From Paenibacillus eucommiae (GTDB taxonomy: Bacteria; Bacillota; Bacilli; Paenibacillales; NBRC-103111): a DNA stretch of 64,000 nt. How positions within the stretch are numbered: position 1 is the stretch's first letter; each line of letters starts with the position of its first letter. The notes under the pieces were generated by a model. The model had not been told where the DNA came from. It did no database searches and saw nothing but the letters and a program-made list of their open reading frames with translations. The stretch is from the NCBI RefSeq assembly GCF_017874215.1, contig NZ_JAGGLB010000004.1:186001-250000 (forward strand), given 5' to 3'. Positions 1-7,580 of this stretch are shown in pieces. Both the position numbers and the translations under genes were made by a program.

Positions 1-1
1 A

Positions 2-289
2 GCCATCCATTCACTTGAACTCGAATTGTCACCGATATTACATGCAGAAAACATCGAGTTTGCCTATGCGGAGTCAGAATTGAGGCATCTGCTTGTAGAA
101 TTAGACAGCATTGATCTAAAGAATTCTGTACTGCAAGCTTTTATTAGAGCTGACAAGATACTAAAAAACGGATTTATTGAACCTCAAACAATCGCCGCGC
201 ACCACGAGAGCGAAGAATGGACAGAGGAAGAATTGGAGGAGATAGAACGGTTTAAAGAGTTTGTAAGGTCCAAGCGGAAGGGGAAATGA
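2..289 (+). CDS. C-terminal part of an XRE-type regulator (5' end outside window)
   Basis: The frame is open from the first bases of the window, so the gene starts upstream. A TTG at 26 is only an internal leucine in an uninterrupted frame. The visible 95 residues are mostly helical and acidic with a basic end (SKRKGK). No helix-turn-helix is visible because the N-terminus is missing. The regulator assignment comes from context: its stop lies one base before an ImmA/IrrE-type protease start, and XRE regulator plus ImmA is a standard pair in integrative elements and prophages, where the protease removes the repressor. Seen: frame and neighbour. Inferred: regulator identity. Confidence 0.5.
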   Translation, partial: AIHSLELELSPILHAENIEFAYAESELRHLLVELDSIDLKNSVLQAFIRADKILKNGFIEPQTIAAHHESEEWTEEELEEIERFKEFVRSKRKGK

Positions 290-290
290 T

Positions 291-758
291 ATGGCATCCT
301 ACGAAGAGCTGCTCGATGAAGCAGACAAGCTTGCCATCCAGGTCTATGAAAAGCCTATGCAAACCAGGAACAAAGGTTTGTATATGGATGGCGTAATATG
401 GATTAATGACACATTGTCAGGTATAGAAAAAGCCTGTATTCTTGCTGAAGAACTCGGCCACTACCATACCAGTGAAGGGGATATACTGGACCAGTCCAAG
501 TTAACAAACCGCAAACAAGAATTGCGGGCCAGGCAATGGGGATACAGCATGCTTCTCCCACTTTCAGCCATTGTACAAGCCCACCATGCCAAGGCAAAAG
601 GCAGGCACGAAATTGCCGAACATCTAAATGTGACAGAGGATTTTTTACAAGCAGCGATTGATAGGTACACTGAAAAATACGGACTGTTCGTCCTTGCGGA
701 TGATCAGCATTATGTTTACTTTGATCCTTTGAGAGTAGTCGAAATATTCGATATATAA
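291..758 (+). CDS. ImmA/IrrE-family metallo-endopeptidase
   Basis: This 155-residue protein has the central ILAEELGHYHT segment (residues 50-60) typical of ImmA/IrrE (DUF955) proteases. The first histidine of the usual HExxH motif is replaced by Glu53, leaving EELGH, so zinc binding may differ or activity may be reduced. The family cleaves XRE-type repressors, for example to derepress integrative elements after DNA damage. It directly follows the regulator fragment, with AAGGGGAAATGAT ahead of ATG 291, so the two are probably co-transcribed. A LexA-like box lies 45 bp downstream. No integrase or other element genes are visible in the window. Confidence 0.82.
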   Translation: MASYEELLDEADKLAIQVYEKPMQTRNKGLYMDGVIWINDTLSGIEKACILAEELGHYHTSEGDILDQSKLTNRKQELRARQWGYSMLLPLSAIVQAHHAKAKGRHEIAEHLNVTEDFLQAAIDRYTEKYGLFVLADDQHYVYFDPLRVVEIFDI

Positions 759-802
759 ACTTGCGCTTTCCTGCCGCGGGGCAGTTTATCATACCCCGAA
801 AA

Positions 803-816
803 CGAACATACGTTTG
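803..816. promoter_or_regulatory. LexA (SOS) box
   Basis: CGAACATACGTTTG fits the Gram-positive LexA/DinR operator (CGAAC-N4-GTTYG) over its whole length. It lies in non-coding DNA after the ImmA-type gene. No convincing SOS gene follows on either strand: the reading frame after it (814-1074) has no recognisable family and runs through a terminator. The target gene may have been lost. Confidence 0.6.
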
Positions 817-1011
817 TTTATAGGGCTAGAATGGAAAAGATGTAAAAAAGAAATGATGTTAACAGGAACAAGTGGTTTCTCGTCGGGAGATGAATGGGTG
901 TGCTCCAGAAGTGAAGGGCATGCTTCCGCCATCATACGATATCGTCCAATGCTGTCAAATGATATCTTCGACAAGCTGGGAATAAGGCAAGGAGACAAGC
1001 CTGAAACAGGC

Positions 1012-1045
1012 AAAAAACCCCACGACCAGGCTCGGCCGCGGGGTT
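1012..1045 (-). terminator. Rho-independent terminator, minus strand
   Basis: On the minus strand a hairpin with arms AACCCC(g)CG / CG(t)GGGGTT is followed by a T-run (A-run at 1012-1017 on the plus strand). It sits just after the stop of the gene remnant at 1083-1262 and would also end readthrough from tyrS. Confidence 0.65.
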
Positions 1046-1082
1046 CTGCTATCAATCAATCATTTATTCAATGATACGAGAA

Positions 1083-1262
1083 TCACGGACTCGTATCGTA
1101 GATAACGGCTTCCTTCAGCAATACCGATGGAAATGGTTCACCCAGTGAAGAGGAGATGAACCCTCCAGATGATCTCCACATCGGCGCGTTGATATAAGGG
1201 CCCTGCACGCTTCCACTGGAATTGCTCTCATTTACGGAGACGATGCGCGAAGGGAGATCAGT
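1083..1262 (-). pseudogene. 3' remnant of an unrecognised gene
   Basis: On the minus strand a 59-codon open stretch runs from just after a TGA (1265-1263) to a TGA at 1083-1085. Its translation looks protein-like, including PYINAPMWRSSGGF and LLKEAVIYDTSP, but has no start codon with a ribosome-binding site. It ends shortly before a proper terminator, as a gene end would. Its upstream side meets the four-hairpin repeat, so the rest of the gene was probably deleted or displaced there. I do not recognise the family. Confidence 0.4.
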
Positions 1263-1269
1263 TCATTAT

Positions 1270-1532
1270 CTCCCTAACTGAGGAGACTTTCTAGCGGGAG
1301 CTGGCGCTGTGGATGAAGATCTGAGAAGGGTCTGCTGCTTTAACGATGTTTTTCATCGCTAAAAGCACCAGTTCATCTCCACATCCTTACTTTACAATGA
1401 AAAACATCGTTAAATCCCGCTTATCCACCCAGAAAAAGGGCATACGGCCTCTTTTAACGATGAAAATCATCATTAACGTGGCAGATTGACCAGGAAACAC
1501 TTACTTTAACAATGAAAAACATCGCTAAGTGC
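1270..1532. repeat. Four-hairpin interspersed repeat, copy A
   Basis: Copy A contains four near-palindromes built on TTTAACGATG, a 5-nt A/T loop and CATCGTTAAA, at 1339-1363, 1391-1414, 1453-1477 and 1505-1529 (start-to-start 52, 62 and 52 bp). The linkers are also shared with copy B at 49710-49969, for example CACCCAGA and TAGCG followed by GGATGAAGA. It ends about 14 bp before the 3' end of tyrS and carries no open frame of note. Confidence 0.85.
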
Positions 1533-1545
1533 CATCCTACTGCCT

Positions 1546-2805
1546 CTAAGACAGCTTGACCAGGCTGTAATTTTTCTTCCCTTTACGGATAATAATAAAT
1601 TTCCCTCCGATGGCATGGCTTGCGGATACGATAAAGTCCAAATCTGCAATCCGCTCGCCATTCATCGATATGGCGCCTTTGGATACATCCTCACGGGACT
1701 GGCGCTTGGAAGGCTCGATGCCTACCTCAACCAGCCAATCCACAATATTTTTATCCTCGATAGCCGCTTCGTAAGTCGGCATTTCTTTAAAGCCCTGCTC
1801 AATTTCTTCAACAGACAGCGACTTAATATCGCCGCTAAATAAAGCCGCCGTAATCCGTTTGGCCTGCTGCAGCATATCTTCGCCATGGACGAATCTGGTC
1901 ATCTCTTCCGCTAGCGTAATTTGCGCCTCGCGCTTATGCGGTTCTGCCTGCACCTTCTCGGCAAGAGCATCAATTTGCTCTTTCGTCAGGAATGTGAAAT
2001 ATTTCAAATATTTCACAACATCACGGTCATCTGTATTTGCCCAGAATTGATAAAACTCATAAGGAGTAGTCTTCGCTGGATCAAGCCAGACCGCACCACC
2101 TGCCGTCTTGCCGAACTTCGTGCCATCAGCCTTCAACATAAGAGGAATCGTCAGACCAAAGGCTTGCGCTTCTGATCCTTCTTTTTTGCGAATAAGATCA
2201 AGTCCGCTAGTAATATTGCCCCACTGATCAGATCCGCCAATTTGCAGTTGGACATCCTCATTCTGATACAGATGCAGGTAATCCAGCGACTGTAAAATCT
2301 GATACGAGAACTCCGTGAAGGAAATACCACTGTCCAAGCGGCTTGATACAACGTCTTTGGCCAGCATGGAGTTGATGCTGAAGTTCTTTCCGTAATCGCG
2401 TAAAAACTCGATCACATTGATTTTGTGCGTCCAATCATAGTTGTTTACCATGCGGATCTGATTATCGCCTTCCGTTACGAACAGCTTCAGCATTTGGTTC
2501 GTCAAAGAAACCACATTATCCTGAATTTGCTCCAGTGTTTGCAAGGAGCGCTCTGTTTGACGTCCGCTTGGATCGCCAATCGTTCCAGTCGCACCCCCAA
2601 TAAGAATAACAGGACGATGACCCGCCAGCTGGAATCGCTTCAGCATAATAAATGGGATCAAATGCCCGATATGCATGCTGTCTCCTGTAGGGTCAACTCC
2701 GCAATACAAAGAAATGGCTTTTTTATTCGTCAGCTCGCGCAGTCCATCCGCATCGGTTTGTTGGTTGATGGCATCGCGCCACTCCAGCTCGTCAATAATA
2801 TTCAA
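1546..2805 (-). CDS. tyrS: Tyrosyl-tRNA synthetase
   Basis: The enzyme attaches tyrosine to tRNA-Tyr in the cytoplasm. The protein starts NIIDELEWRDAINQQ and carries the class I signatures GVDPTGDSMHIGHLIP (HIGH-like) and KFGKT (KMSKS-like). An S4-type RNA-binding domain follows at the C-terminus (SKRQSREDVSKGAISMNGERI). I chose TTG at 2805 because GAAGGAGTG lies just upstream and the resulting 419 residues match the usual length. The open frame extends upstream to 2943, but that part is the T-box leader. Expression is controlled by the T-box at 2806-3133. The 3' end runs straight into the hairpin repeat. Confidence 0.97.
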   Translation of the reverse strand: MNIIDELEWRDAINQQTDADGLRELTNKKAISLYCGVDPTGDSMHIGHLIPFIMLKRFQLAGHRPVILIGGATGTIGDPSGRQTERSLQTLEQIQDNVVSLTNQMLKLFVTEGDNQIRMVNNYDWTHKINVIEFLRDYGKNFSINSMLAKDVVSSRLDSGISFTEFSYQILQSLDYLHLYQNEDVQLQIGGSDQWGNITSGLDLIRKKEGSEAQAFGLTIPLMLKADGTKFGKTAGGAVWLDPAKTTPYEFYQFWANTDDRDVVKYLKYFTFLTKEQIDALAEKVQAEPHKREAQITLAEEMTRFVHGEDMLQQAKRITAALFSGDIKSLSVEEIEQGFKEMPTYEAAIEDKNIVDWLVEVGIEPSKRQSREDVSKGAISMNGERIADLDFIVSASHAIGGKFIIIRKGKKNYSLVKLS

Positions 2806-3133
2806 GGTTAACACTCCTTCTTCTCTCTTAGTTATCAAGTCTCTATTGGCTGAGCCAAAACAAAAAATCGCCCCCAGGTCTCGAACAGAGACAAAGGGAC
2901 GATTGAATAACCGTGTTACCACCCAAATTGTACCGGCCTGCACGTCCTAGAAGACGCCATGCCCGGTACCACTTATCGGCAAGCTATCGTTTGCCATTCC
3001 GCCCGGCATTACCCGGGATACTCCAGAGTGTAATTCACTAGCCTTGTATGTACCGAGTTGCATCACCCTCGGCTTTCTGGGACAGGGACAAAGCTGCTAC
3101 TGCGCTCTTTCTTCGTATGCTGCATATTTGATT
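2806..3133 (-). promoter_or_regulatory. Tyrosine T-box leader of tyrS
   Basis: The untranslated leader carries the T-box core TGGGTGGTAACACGG (about 2924-2910 on the minus strand), a variant of the AGGGTGGTACCGCG family, followed by a terminator at 2862-2901. The upstream stem I region contains GTGAATTACACTC, where TAC (3032-3030) is the likely tyrosine specifier codon. By the known mechanism, uncharged tRNA-Tyr pairs with the specifier and the T-box and prevents termination, so tyrS is induced by tyrosine shortage. Confidence 0.93.
2862..2901 (-). terminator. T-box regulated terminator
   Basis: On the minus strand GTCCCTTTGTCTC pairs with GAGACCTGGGGGC and is followed by GATTTTTTG. This is the attenuator hairpin that competes with the T-box antiterminator ahead of tyrS. 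Confidence 0.85.
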
Positions 3134-3139
3134 ACAGAC

Positions 3140-3168
3140 AGTATATTGAAATTACATTTGAATGTCAA
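3140..3168 (-). promoter_or_regulatory. SigA promoter of tyrS
   Basis: On the minus strand TTGACA (3168-3163) and TATACT (3145-3140) are separated by 17 bp. Transcription would start near 3133 and include the whole T-box leader. The remaining non-coding DNA up to 3335 shows nothing further. Confidence 0.85.
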
Positions 3169-3335
3169 TAAGACACCCTCACAATAATGCACCAAAATCC
3201 CCATTACCGGTCGCCATTCCTTGTGTTGGATCGTTAGGTGGAGAGTGATACACAATGTCATATTGAGACATCCAATCATGCATATCGAAATTTCATTCAT
3301 TTTTTAAAGGGTTATAGGAGCTTTTCATTATATAA

Positions 3336-5570
3336 TCAACCGCTTATGCTTACAGTCTCCCCGCGTTGCATCTTCACCATGAATACTTGACCTACAGTGC
3401 AGTCAATACCTTGTATTTGTTGATCTTTACACACATGTAATGTTTGAACTTTAAAATTATTTTTCAAATAAAACTCACCATCTTGTTCTGCATACAGCTT
3501 GATCTGGGCCAGTTCCCCTTGAACCATAGAAGCCGATACCAAAGCACCCATCCCACCGCGAAAATCCCGAAAAGACACCTCTTGTTCACGCCAATCGTCA
3601 GGTATTGCTGGAAATACATCGATAACACCGCTATGATTTTGCATCAGCATCTCCTGCAGCGCATTGGCCGCAGCCATGTTGGACTCTAACGTGAAAGCAC
3701 GTCTGTGACCATAAGACAAGCCTCTACGTTTGAAGTCCTCATTCAAATGAAAACCATTAGGGGAACAAAGATTTTCCCAGAACAGCTTTAGATGATAATA
3801 GGAAGCTTCTCCATTTCTCTGCTTCGCATAGATGGATGCCATCCAGCCATATGTAAAACCAAGCCAGAGACCTTTCCCGAGCTTTTCCAAATCCCCCACT
3901 GTTGCGTCTATAATCTTTTTGGATAGCTCGGTGCTATCATAATCGATCAGGTGTAACGGATAGAAAGCCATTAAATGTGATAAATGCCGATGACTTTCCT
4001 CTAAGGATTCATCTGGACTTAGCATTAAAATATGCTGCTCATTTACTGCAAAGTCCGGTAAGCGATCCAGGACATCTCTCCACTGCCTGACTTCATCCTC
4101 ATAGCCAAGCTTCTCAGCCATTTCGGCTAGTGTTTTAAATGTATATGTTAATAAAGCCAAGTCATTGTTGCTGTTTGGAGTTAGCCATGATCTTAACGTA
4201 TTATTATGTATCTCTGGTGAACTCGATAAGGGCAAAATCAGCTTGCCGTCATCACCTGGTTTTAACCAACGCATCACACAGTAAGCGCTCTCTTTAAAAT
4301 AAATATAGGCCTTCTCTTTTAAAAATTGCACATCCCCTGTAGTTTTCCAATAGTGATCGAACGCTTGACACAGCCATAGCTGATTTACCAAATTAGTTGC
4401 ATACATGGGCCAACCACCCAAGGATGTTCCATCAAATGCCATCACAGATGGCAGACAAATACCAGGAGCGTCGAAAAATTCTTTCGCGAATTTCCTGGCC
4501 GCAGGAATACGATCCCATAAAAAATCTATGAAGCTTTCCCCCTCCTCAAGATGGTTAGCAGTCATATAATGCCAATAGCTCATTTGTGTATTCAAATCAT
4601 GGTGGTAATCCCCTTTCCAAGGCGGCAATTTCCCTTCATCAGCAGTCCATACTCCTTGTAACGGCATCGGTGGAGCCCCCTTACGAGAACAAGAACCAAA
4701 TAAATAGTTGGTTATGTACCAGTTTTTTTCGAAGATTTTATCCGGTAAGTTGATTTCACTTTTATGCCAATACTGCTGCCACCAGGCCAAATGGTCCTGC
4801 ATGGAGCTTTCATAGCCTTTCTCGACGGCAGCCTTAACCTTTTGCTTCGCCACTTCAAGCCAGTTTATATCATCCTTATTACTAGAAATTATATACGCGG
4901 CTTCCATCTCTGATTGAGTTTGTTTAACCGCAACGACTATACCGTATTCTAATTCTGTACAGGTCTTTTGAACATACCAATAAACAGAATCGTCTTGCCC
5001 CATTACACCCGGGGGGTATCCAAGTGAAGATAAATCAGGTTCCCATTTATTATCATTAAGCGATGTTTTCTCAATCCCTCGAAAATCCGGAGAAACAATA
5101 GCAATTTCGGGCATTGAATAACTCCCATTCACACGAATCCGGCCAATTCCATCCATAGCATGTAAATAAGTGCTAACTGTAGCCGAACTACTCCCGAAGC
5201 TAAGATTAACCTCAGCAGTTGCACTTAACAGATTTAAACGGTTTAGAACCCTGTCTGCTTGCTTCCCAAAATTTAATTCAATGCGGCCGCAGGGAATCTT
5301 GGTAGGCGTAGGACGATTGTAAAAATCATCGAATCTCAAGTTCATCGCTTCCACGTTCTTTTCATGAACAAGACGAATTAATTCTTTATATGTATAATCA
5401 ATCTTCTCAACTTCGGGAGCTGCTCGTAAATCCCACAGATCTCCTCTGTCTAAACTAAACCGGAGCGGACTCCCATTCCCCCACAGCAAACAACCGGATA
5501 ATCCATTTCCAAGGGGCAGAGCTTCATCCCAAACGCCTATTGCTTTGCTTGATGTAATCTCATACTTCAT
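3336..5570 (-). CDS. GH95-family glycoside hydrolase (alpha-L-fucosidase type)
   Basis: This 744-residue protein has the GH95 layout: an N-terminal beta domain opening with WDEALPLGNGLSGCLLW, an (alpha/alpha)6 catalytic barrel and a C-terminal beta domain. ESHRHLSHLMAFYPLHLI and LQEMLMQNHSGVIDVFPAIPDDW match family blocks. The likely acid Glu453 lies in SSSPE. Two usually conserved spots differ: the Asn pair is DLN (Asp325, Asn327), and the motif usually written DGN reads ESN (Glu629). No signal peptide is seen, so it probably acts on imported oligosaccharides. It has its own promoter (5616-5644) and follows a terminator. GH95 includes alpha-L-fucosidases and alpha-L-galactosidases; the substrate here is open. 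Confidence 0.88.
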   Translation of the reverse strand: MKYEITSSKAIGVWDEALPLGNGLSGCLLWGNGSPLRFSLDRGDLWDLRAAPEVEKIDYTYKELIRLVHEKNVEAMNLRFDDFYNRPTPTKIPCGRIELNFGKQADRVLNRLNLLSATAEVNLSFGSSSATVSTYLHAMDGIGRIRVNGSYSMPEIAIVSPDFRGIEKTSLNDNKWEPDLSSLGYPPGVMGQDDSVYWYVQKTCTELEYGIVVAVKQTQSEMEAAYIISSNKDDINWLEVAKQKVKAAVEKGYESSMQDHLAWWQQYWHKSEINLPDKIFEKNWYITNYLFGSCSRKGAPPMPLQGVWTADEGKLPPWKGDYHHDLNTQMSYWHYMTANHLEEGESFIDFLWDRIPAARKFAKEFFDAPGICLPSVMAFDGTSLGGWPMYATNLVNQLWLCQAFDHYWKTTGDVQFLKEKAYIYFKESAYCVMRWLKPGDDGKLILPLSSSPEIHNNTLRSWLTPNSNNDLALLTYTFKTLAEMAEKLGYEDEVRQWRDVLDRLPDFAVNEQHILMLSPDESLEESHRHLSHLMAFYPLHLIDYDSTELSKKIIDATVGDLEKLGKGLWLGFTYGWMASIYAKQRNGEASYYHLKLFWENLCSPNGFHLNEDFKRRGLSYGHRRAFTLESNMAAANALQEMLMQNHSGVIDVFPAIPDDWREQEVSFRDFRGGMGALVSASMVQGELAQIKLYAEQDGEFYLKNNFKVQTLHVCKDQQIQGIDCTVGQVFMVKMQRGETVSISG

Positions 5571-5615
5571 TCCAGTTCACCTCATTCTTTTATTCACAAT
5601 TCAAATATACTATGT

Positions 5616-5644
5616 AATATATCAAAAAATATACAGCAAGACAA
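5616..5644 (-). promoter_or_regulatory. SigA promoter of the GH95 gene
   Basis: On the minus strand TTGTCT (5644-5639) and TATATT (5621-5616) are 17 bp apart. An overlapping alternative is TTGCTG with TACATA. The GH95 start with AGGTGAAC follows 46 bp later, so this gene can be expressed apart from the upstream operon. Confidence 0.65.
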
Positions 5645-5720
5645 TAGCTTTTAACGATCCCTCATGCCTATGAGATAGTCAAAAACTCGGTGTAAGCCAA
5701 TGATAGATTCAACAGTACAA

Positions 5721-5742
5721 AGAAGCCTCCCGACAGAGGCTC
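5721..5742 (-). terminator. Terminator after the ceramidase-like gene
   Basis: On the minus strand AGCCTC, a 6-nt loop and GAGGCT are followed by TCTTTGT. The stem is short and the T-run modest, but it sits between two genes with a new promoter behind it. Confidence 0.55.
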
Positions 5743-5783
5743 CTCATACTTGTTAGATGATGCGGCCAGCCTGTAATCACTGG

Positions 5784-7082
5784 TTAAGTGATCCCCCCCT
5801 GCTCTTTGACCGGATTGTTCCACCGGTTTTCAAGTTGTTGAAATTCCTCTCGAAGCATCTGTTCGATTGAAGGATCGAATGGAGCCGGCAAGCCAAAGTA
5901 ATAAGTTGAGCCGATCGGTTCGTATCCGCCTTCGGCCAATTGTCTGGCTGTTGGAATATAGCCAATCATTCCATTGCTGTAGCCTAGCGGAAGAGCCTGA
6001 TGTCCAGAAATCGACTTGAGATACAGGCCGTATTCAACAACGACTTCAGCATTCATCGCATACAATCTAATGCCTTTCGCCAACGTTAATGTCGTCACTT
6101 CAAAAGGGATGCTCGCCTTCACCTCACTCAGCGGATCAAGCAGCTTCCGACTCCATTCGCCAATCACATCCGGCTCCTCCTGCAAGGTTTCCAGATCCTC
6201 GCGATCCGGCGGCGCTTGCATCGAAAGCTCGATGATTACTCGTTCGGACCCAAGGCTGACGGGGGATACACTACGCATGGGAGCAGCCAATACTCTACGG
6301 ATGTCATGCGCCAGTTGTAGGCCAAACTTGACGACTTGCGTTTCATCACCGCCCCCCCCGCCCACGTAAGGATTAATATCTCCGCAAGTTCCTTGCAAAT
6401 AGACGCATACTGCACCATCCCCAATCGATTGCTCCAGCTTCTCCATGGCTACACCGGTGAATTCAGAGGAAACCATATTCGCCGCAGTAATGACCGGGTG
6501 ACACGCATAATGGACCAAGATCCCCTTGACTCGGCCATGTAAGCCCGTGTATCGAATCACGCTCAACTCTCGATCAACCGGACCTTCAGGATAGGTATGA
6601 ATTTGGTTGACCTCATATCGACGCCGATTCATCGCAATCCCGCATTCTCCCGATCCGCGCTCTATAAGCACCGGCTCCATCTGAGTAATTGCCGCATCAA
6701 TGCCTTCCAATATTCGGGATTCCAGTTCCTCAAGATAAACAGGATCATGCTTTCCTAAGAATAAGGAGAAGCTATCCGAGGTTTGCGGACCTGAATGCGT
6801 GTGGGTAGCATGCAAAATAATGGTGTCCGCAGGCCAATGCTCGCGAATCTTTTGATGCAGTCGATCAATCATCTGGTTGCCCCACCACAGCAGGTCCGCG
6901 CTGATCACAACAGCCGATGTCGCCTCTTGTTCGCTCTCCATGTGTTGAAAACAGAAAATTCTGGCAAATAAAGAATGAGAAACCCCCGTGTGGGCTCCCT
7001 GACCCTGTCTCAACTCAAATCCCGCAAGCGGGACAGGGTGACTAGGTGTAATATTCACTTTGGCCGTTCCGAGCAGCAGCAT
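5784..7082 (-). CDS. Neutral/alkaline ceramidase-family hydrolase
   Basis: The family block HATHTHSGPQT (residues 91-101), HYACHPVI (about 196) and YLQGTCGDINPY (about 240) identify the N-terminal catalytic domain of neutral/alkaline ceramidases (zinc amidases). At 432 residues it lacks the C-terminal immunoglobulin-like domain of true ceramidases and has no signal peptide. A cytoplasmic amidase on another amide or sugar derivative is therefore as likely as ceramide hydrolysis. It carries six consecutive glycines (VGGGGGGDE), encoded through a run of eight Cs on the plus strand at 6352-6359. It closes the main operon, its start overlaps the Gfo/Idh pseudogene by 28 bp, and a terminator follows. 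Confidence 0.82.
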   Translation of the reverse strand: MLLLGTAKVNITPSHPVPLAGFELRQGQGAHTGVSHSLFARIFCFQHMESEQEATSAVVISADLLWWGNQMIDRLHQKIREHWPADTIILHATHTHSGPQTSDSFSLFLGKHDPVYLEELESRILEGIDAAITQMEPVLIERGSGECGIAMNRRRYEVNQIHTYPEGPVDRELSVIRYTGLHGRVKGILVHYACHPVITAANMVSSEFTGVAMEKLEQSIGDGAVCVYLQGTCGDINPYVGGGGGDETQVVKFGLQLAHDIRRVLAAPMRSVSPVSLGSERVIIELSMQAPPDREDLETLQEEPDVIGEWSRKLLDPLSEVKASIPFEVTTLTLAKGIRLYAMNAEVVVEYGLYLKSISGHQALPLGYSNGMIGYIPTARQLAEGGYEPIGSTYYFGLPAPFDPSIEQMLREEFQQLENRWNNPVKEQGGIT

Positions 7083-7573
7083 ATTAGCTCATTCACTCCA
7101 ACTATAGGCATTTTTTGTTTCGAGGACTCATAAGCCGCAATCGCAACAGCTGCGGCTTTCATACCGTCCTCACCGGACATGGGTGATGCCCTGCCGGACC
7201 TTAATGTCTGGACAAATTCAACTATTATCCCTTCGACCACGTGATCTCCCCAATAGCTCCATTTCATTCGCGAGCTTTTGTTGCGGATCAGCTTGTTCTT
7301 TTACGCGAAGACATCAATGCTGATCATGCCGTTATTTCCGATAATTTCGATCGTTAAATCGTCCCCAGCCGGAAAGGCTCCTCCTCTTGACCAACTGGTG
7401 TCAAGAACCGCGGTCTGTCCGCCACGATACGCCACGTGAACTATCCCTGCGTCTTCAACCGCCATCTTCGACGGTCGCGCAAAAAAACCGGCCAGTTCGA
7501 CATGGTTCATTTTCGCGATGCATTCCGCATGCAGCCTCCCCATCGTGCCACAGCCAAGAACAGCAGCTTTCAT
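7055..7573 (-). pseudogene. Gfo/Idh/MocA oxidoreductase, internally deleted and with a stop
   Basis: The frame starts at ATG 7573, right behind the DegT stop, with an intact Rossmann start (KAAVLGCGTMGRLHAECIAK). After FFARPS it jumps directly into the C-terminal half (GIVHVAYRGGQTAVLDTSWSRGG), so roughly 180 residues of the usual 330 are missing. In the same frame TAA at 7303-7301 interrupts DVFA-stop-KNKLIRNKS, probably CAA to TAA. Beyond it the family end (FVQTLRSGRASPMSGEDGMKAAAVAIAAYESS) continues to 7055. Both lesions lie in one frame, so this is a true pseudogene. Two intact Gfo/Idh genes in the same locus may cover its role. Confidence 0.88.
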
Positions 7574-7580
7574 AGGTCGG

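Larger units (their letters stand above)
759..1545. other. Non-coding and decayed region between immA-like gene and tyrS
   Basis: No intact gene is supported here. The stretch holds a LexA box (803-816), a minus-strand terminator (1012-1045), a short inverted repeat (GATACGAG / CTCGTATC, 1073-1097), a 59-codon gene remnant on the minus strand (1083-1262) and the first copy of the four-hairpin repeat (1270-1532). The open frames at 789-1055 (minus) and 814-1074 (plus) overlap each other and resemble no known protein. Confidence 0.6.

Noticed and set aside
291..758. A prophage or integrative element in the window
   Set aside because: Only the regulator/protease pair is visible; no integrase, att repeat or structural gene lies in the first 3 kb.
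814..1074. Plus-strand frame of 86 codons behind the LexA box
   Set aside because: It has no family resemblance, its start overlaps the operator and it runs through a minus-strand terminator hairpin. It may be chance.
2806..2943. N-terminal extension of tyrS
   Set aside because: This stretch is the T-box core and terminator, and a strong ribosome-binding site precedes TTG 2805.
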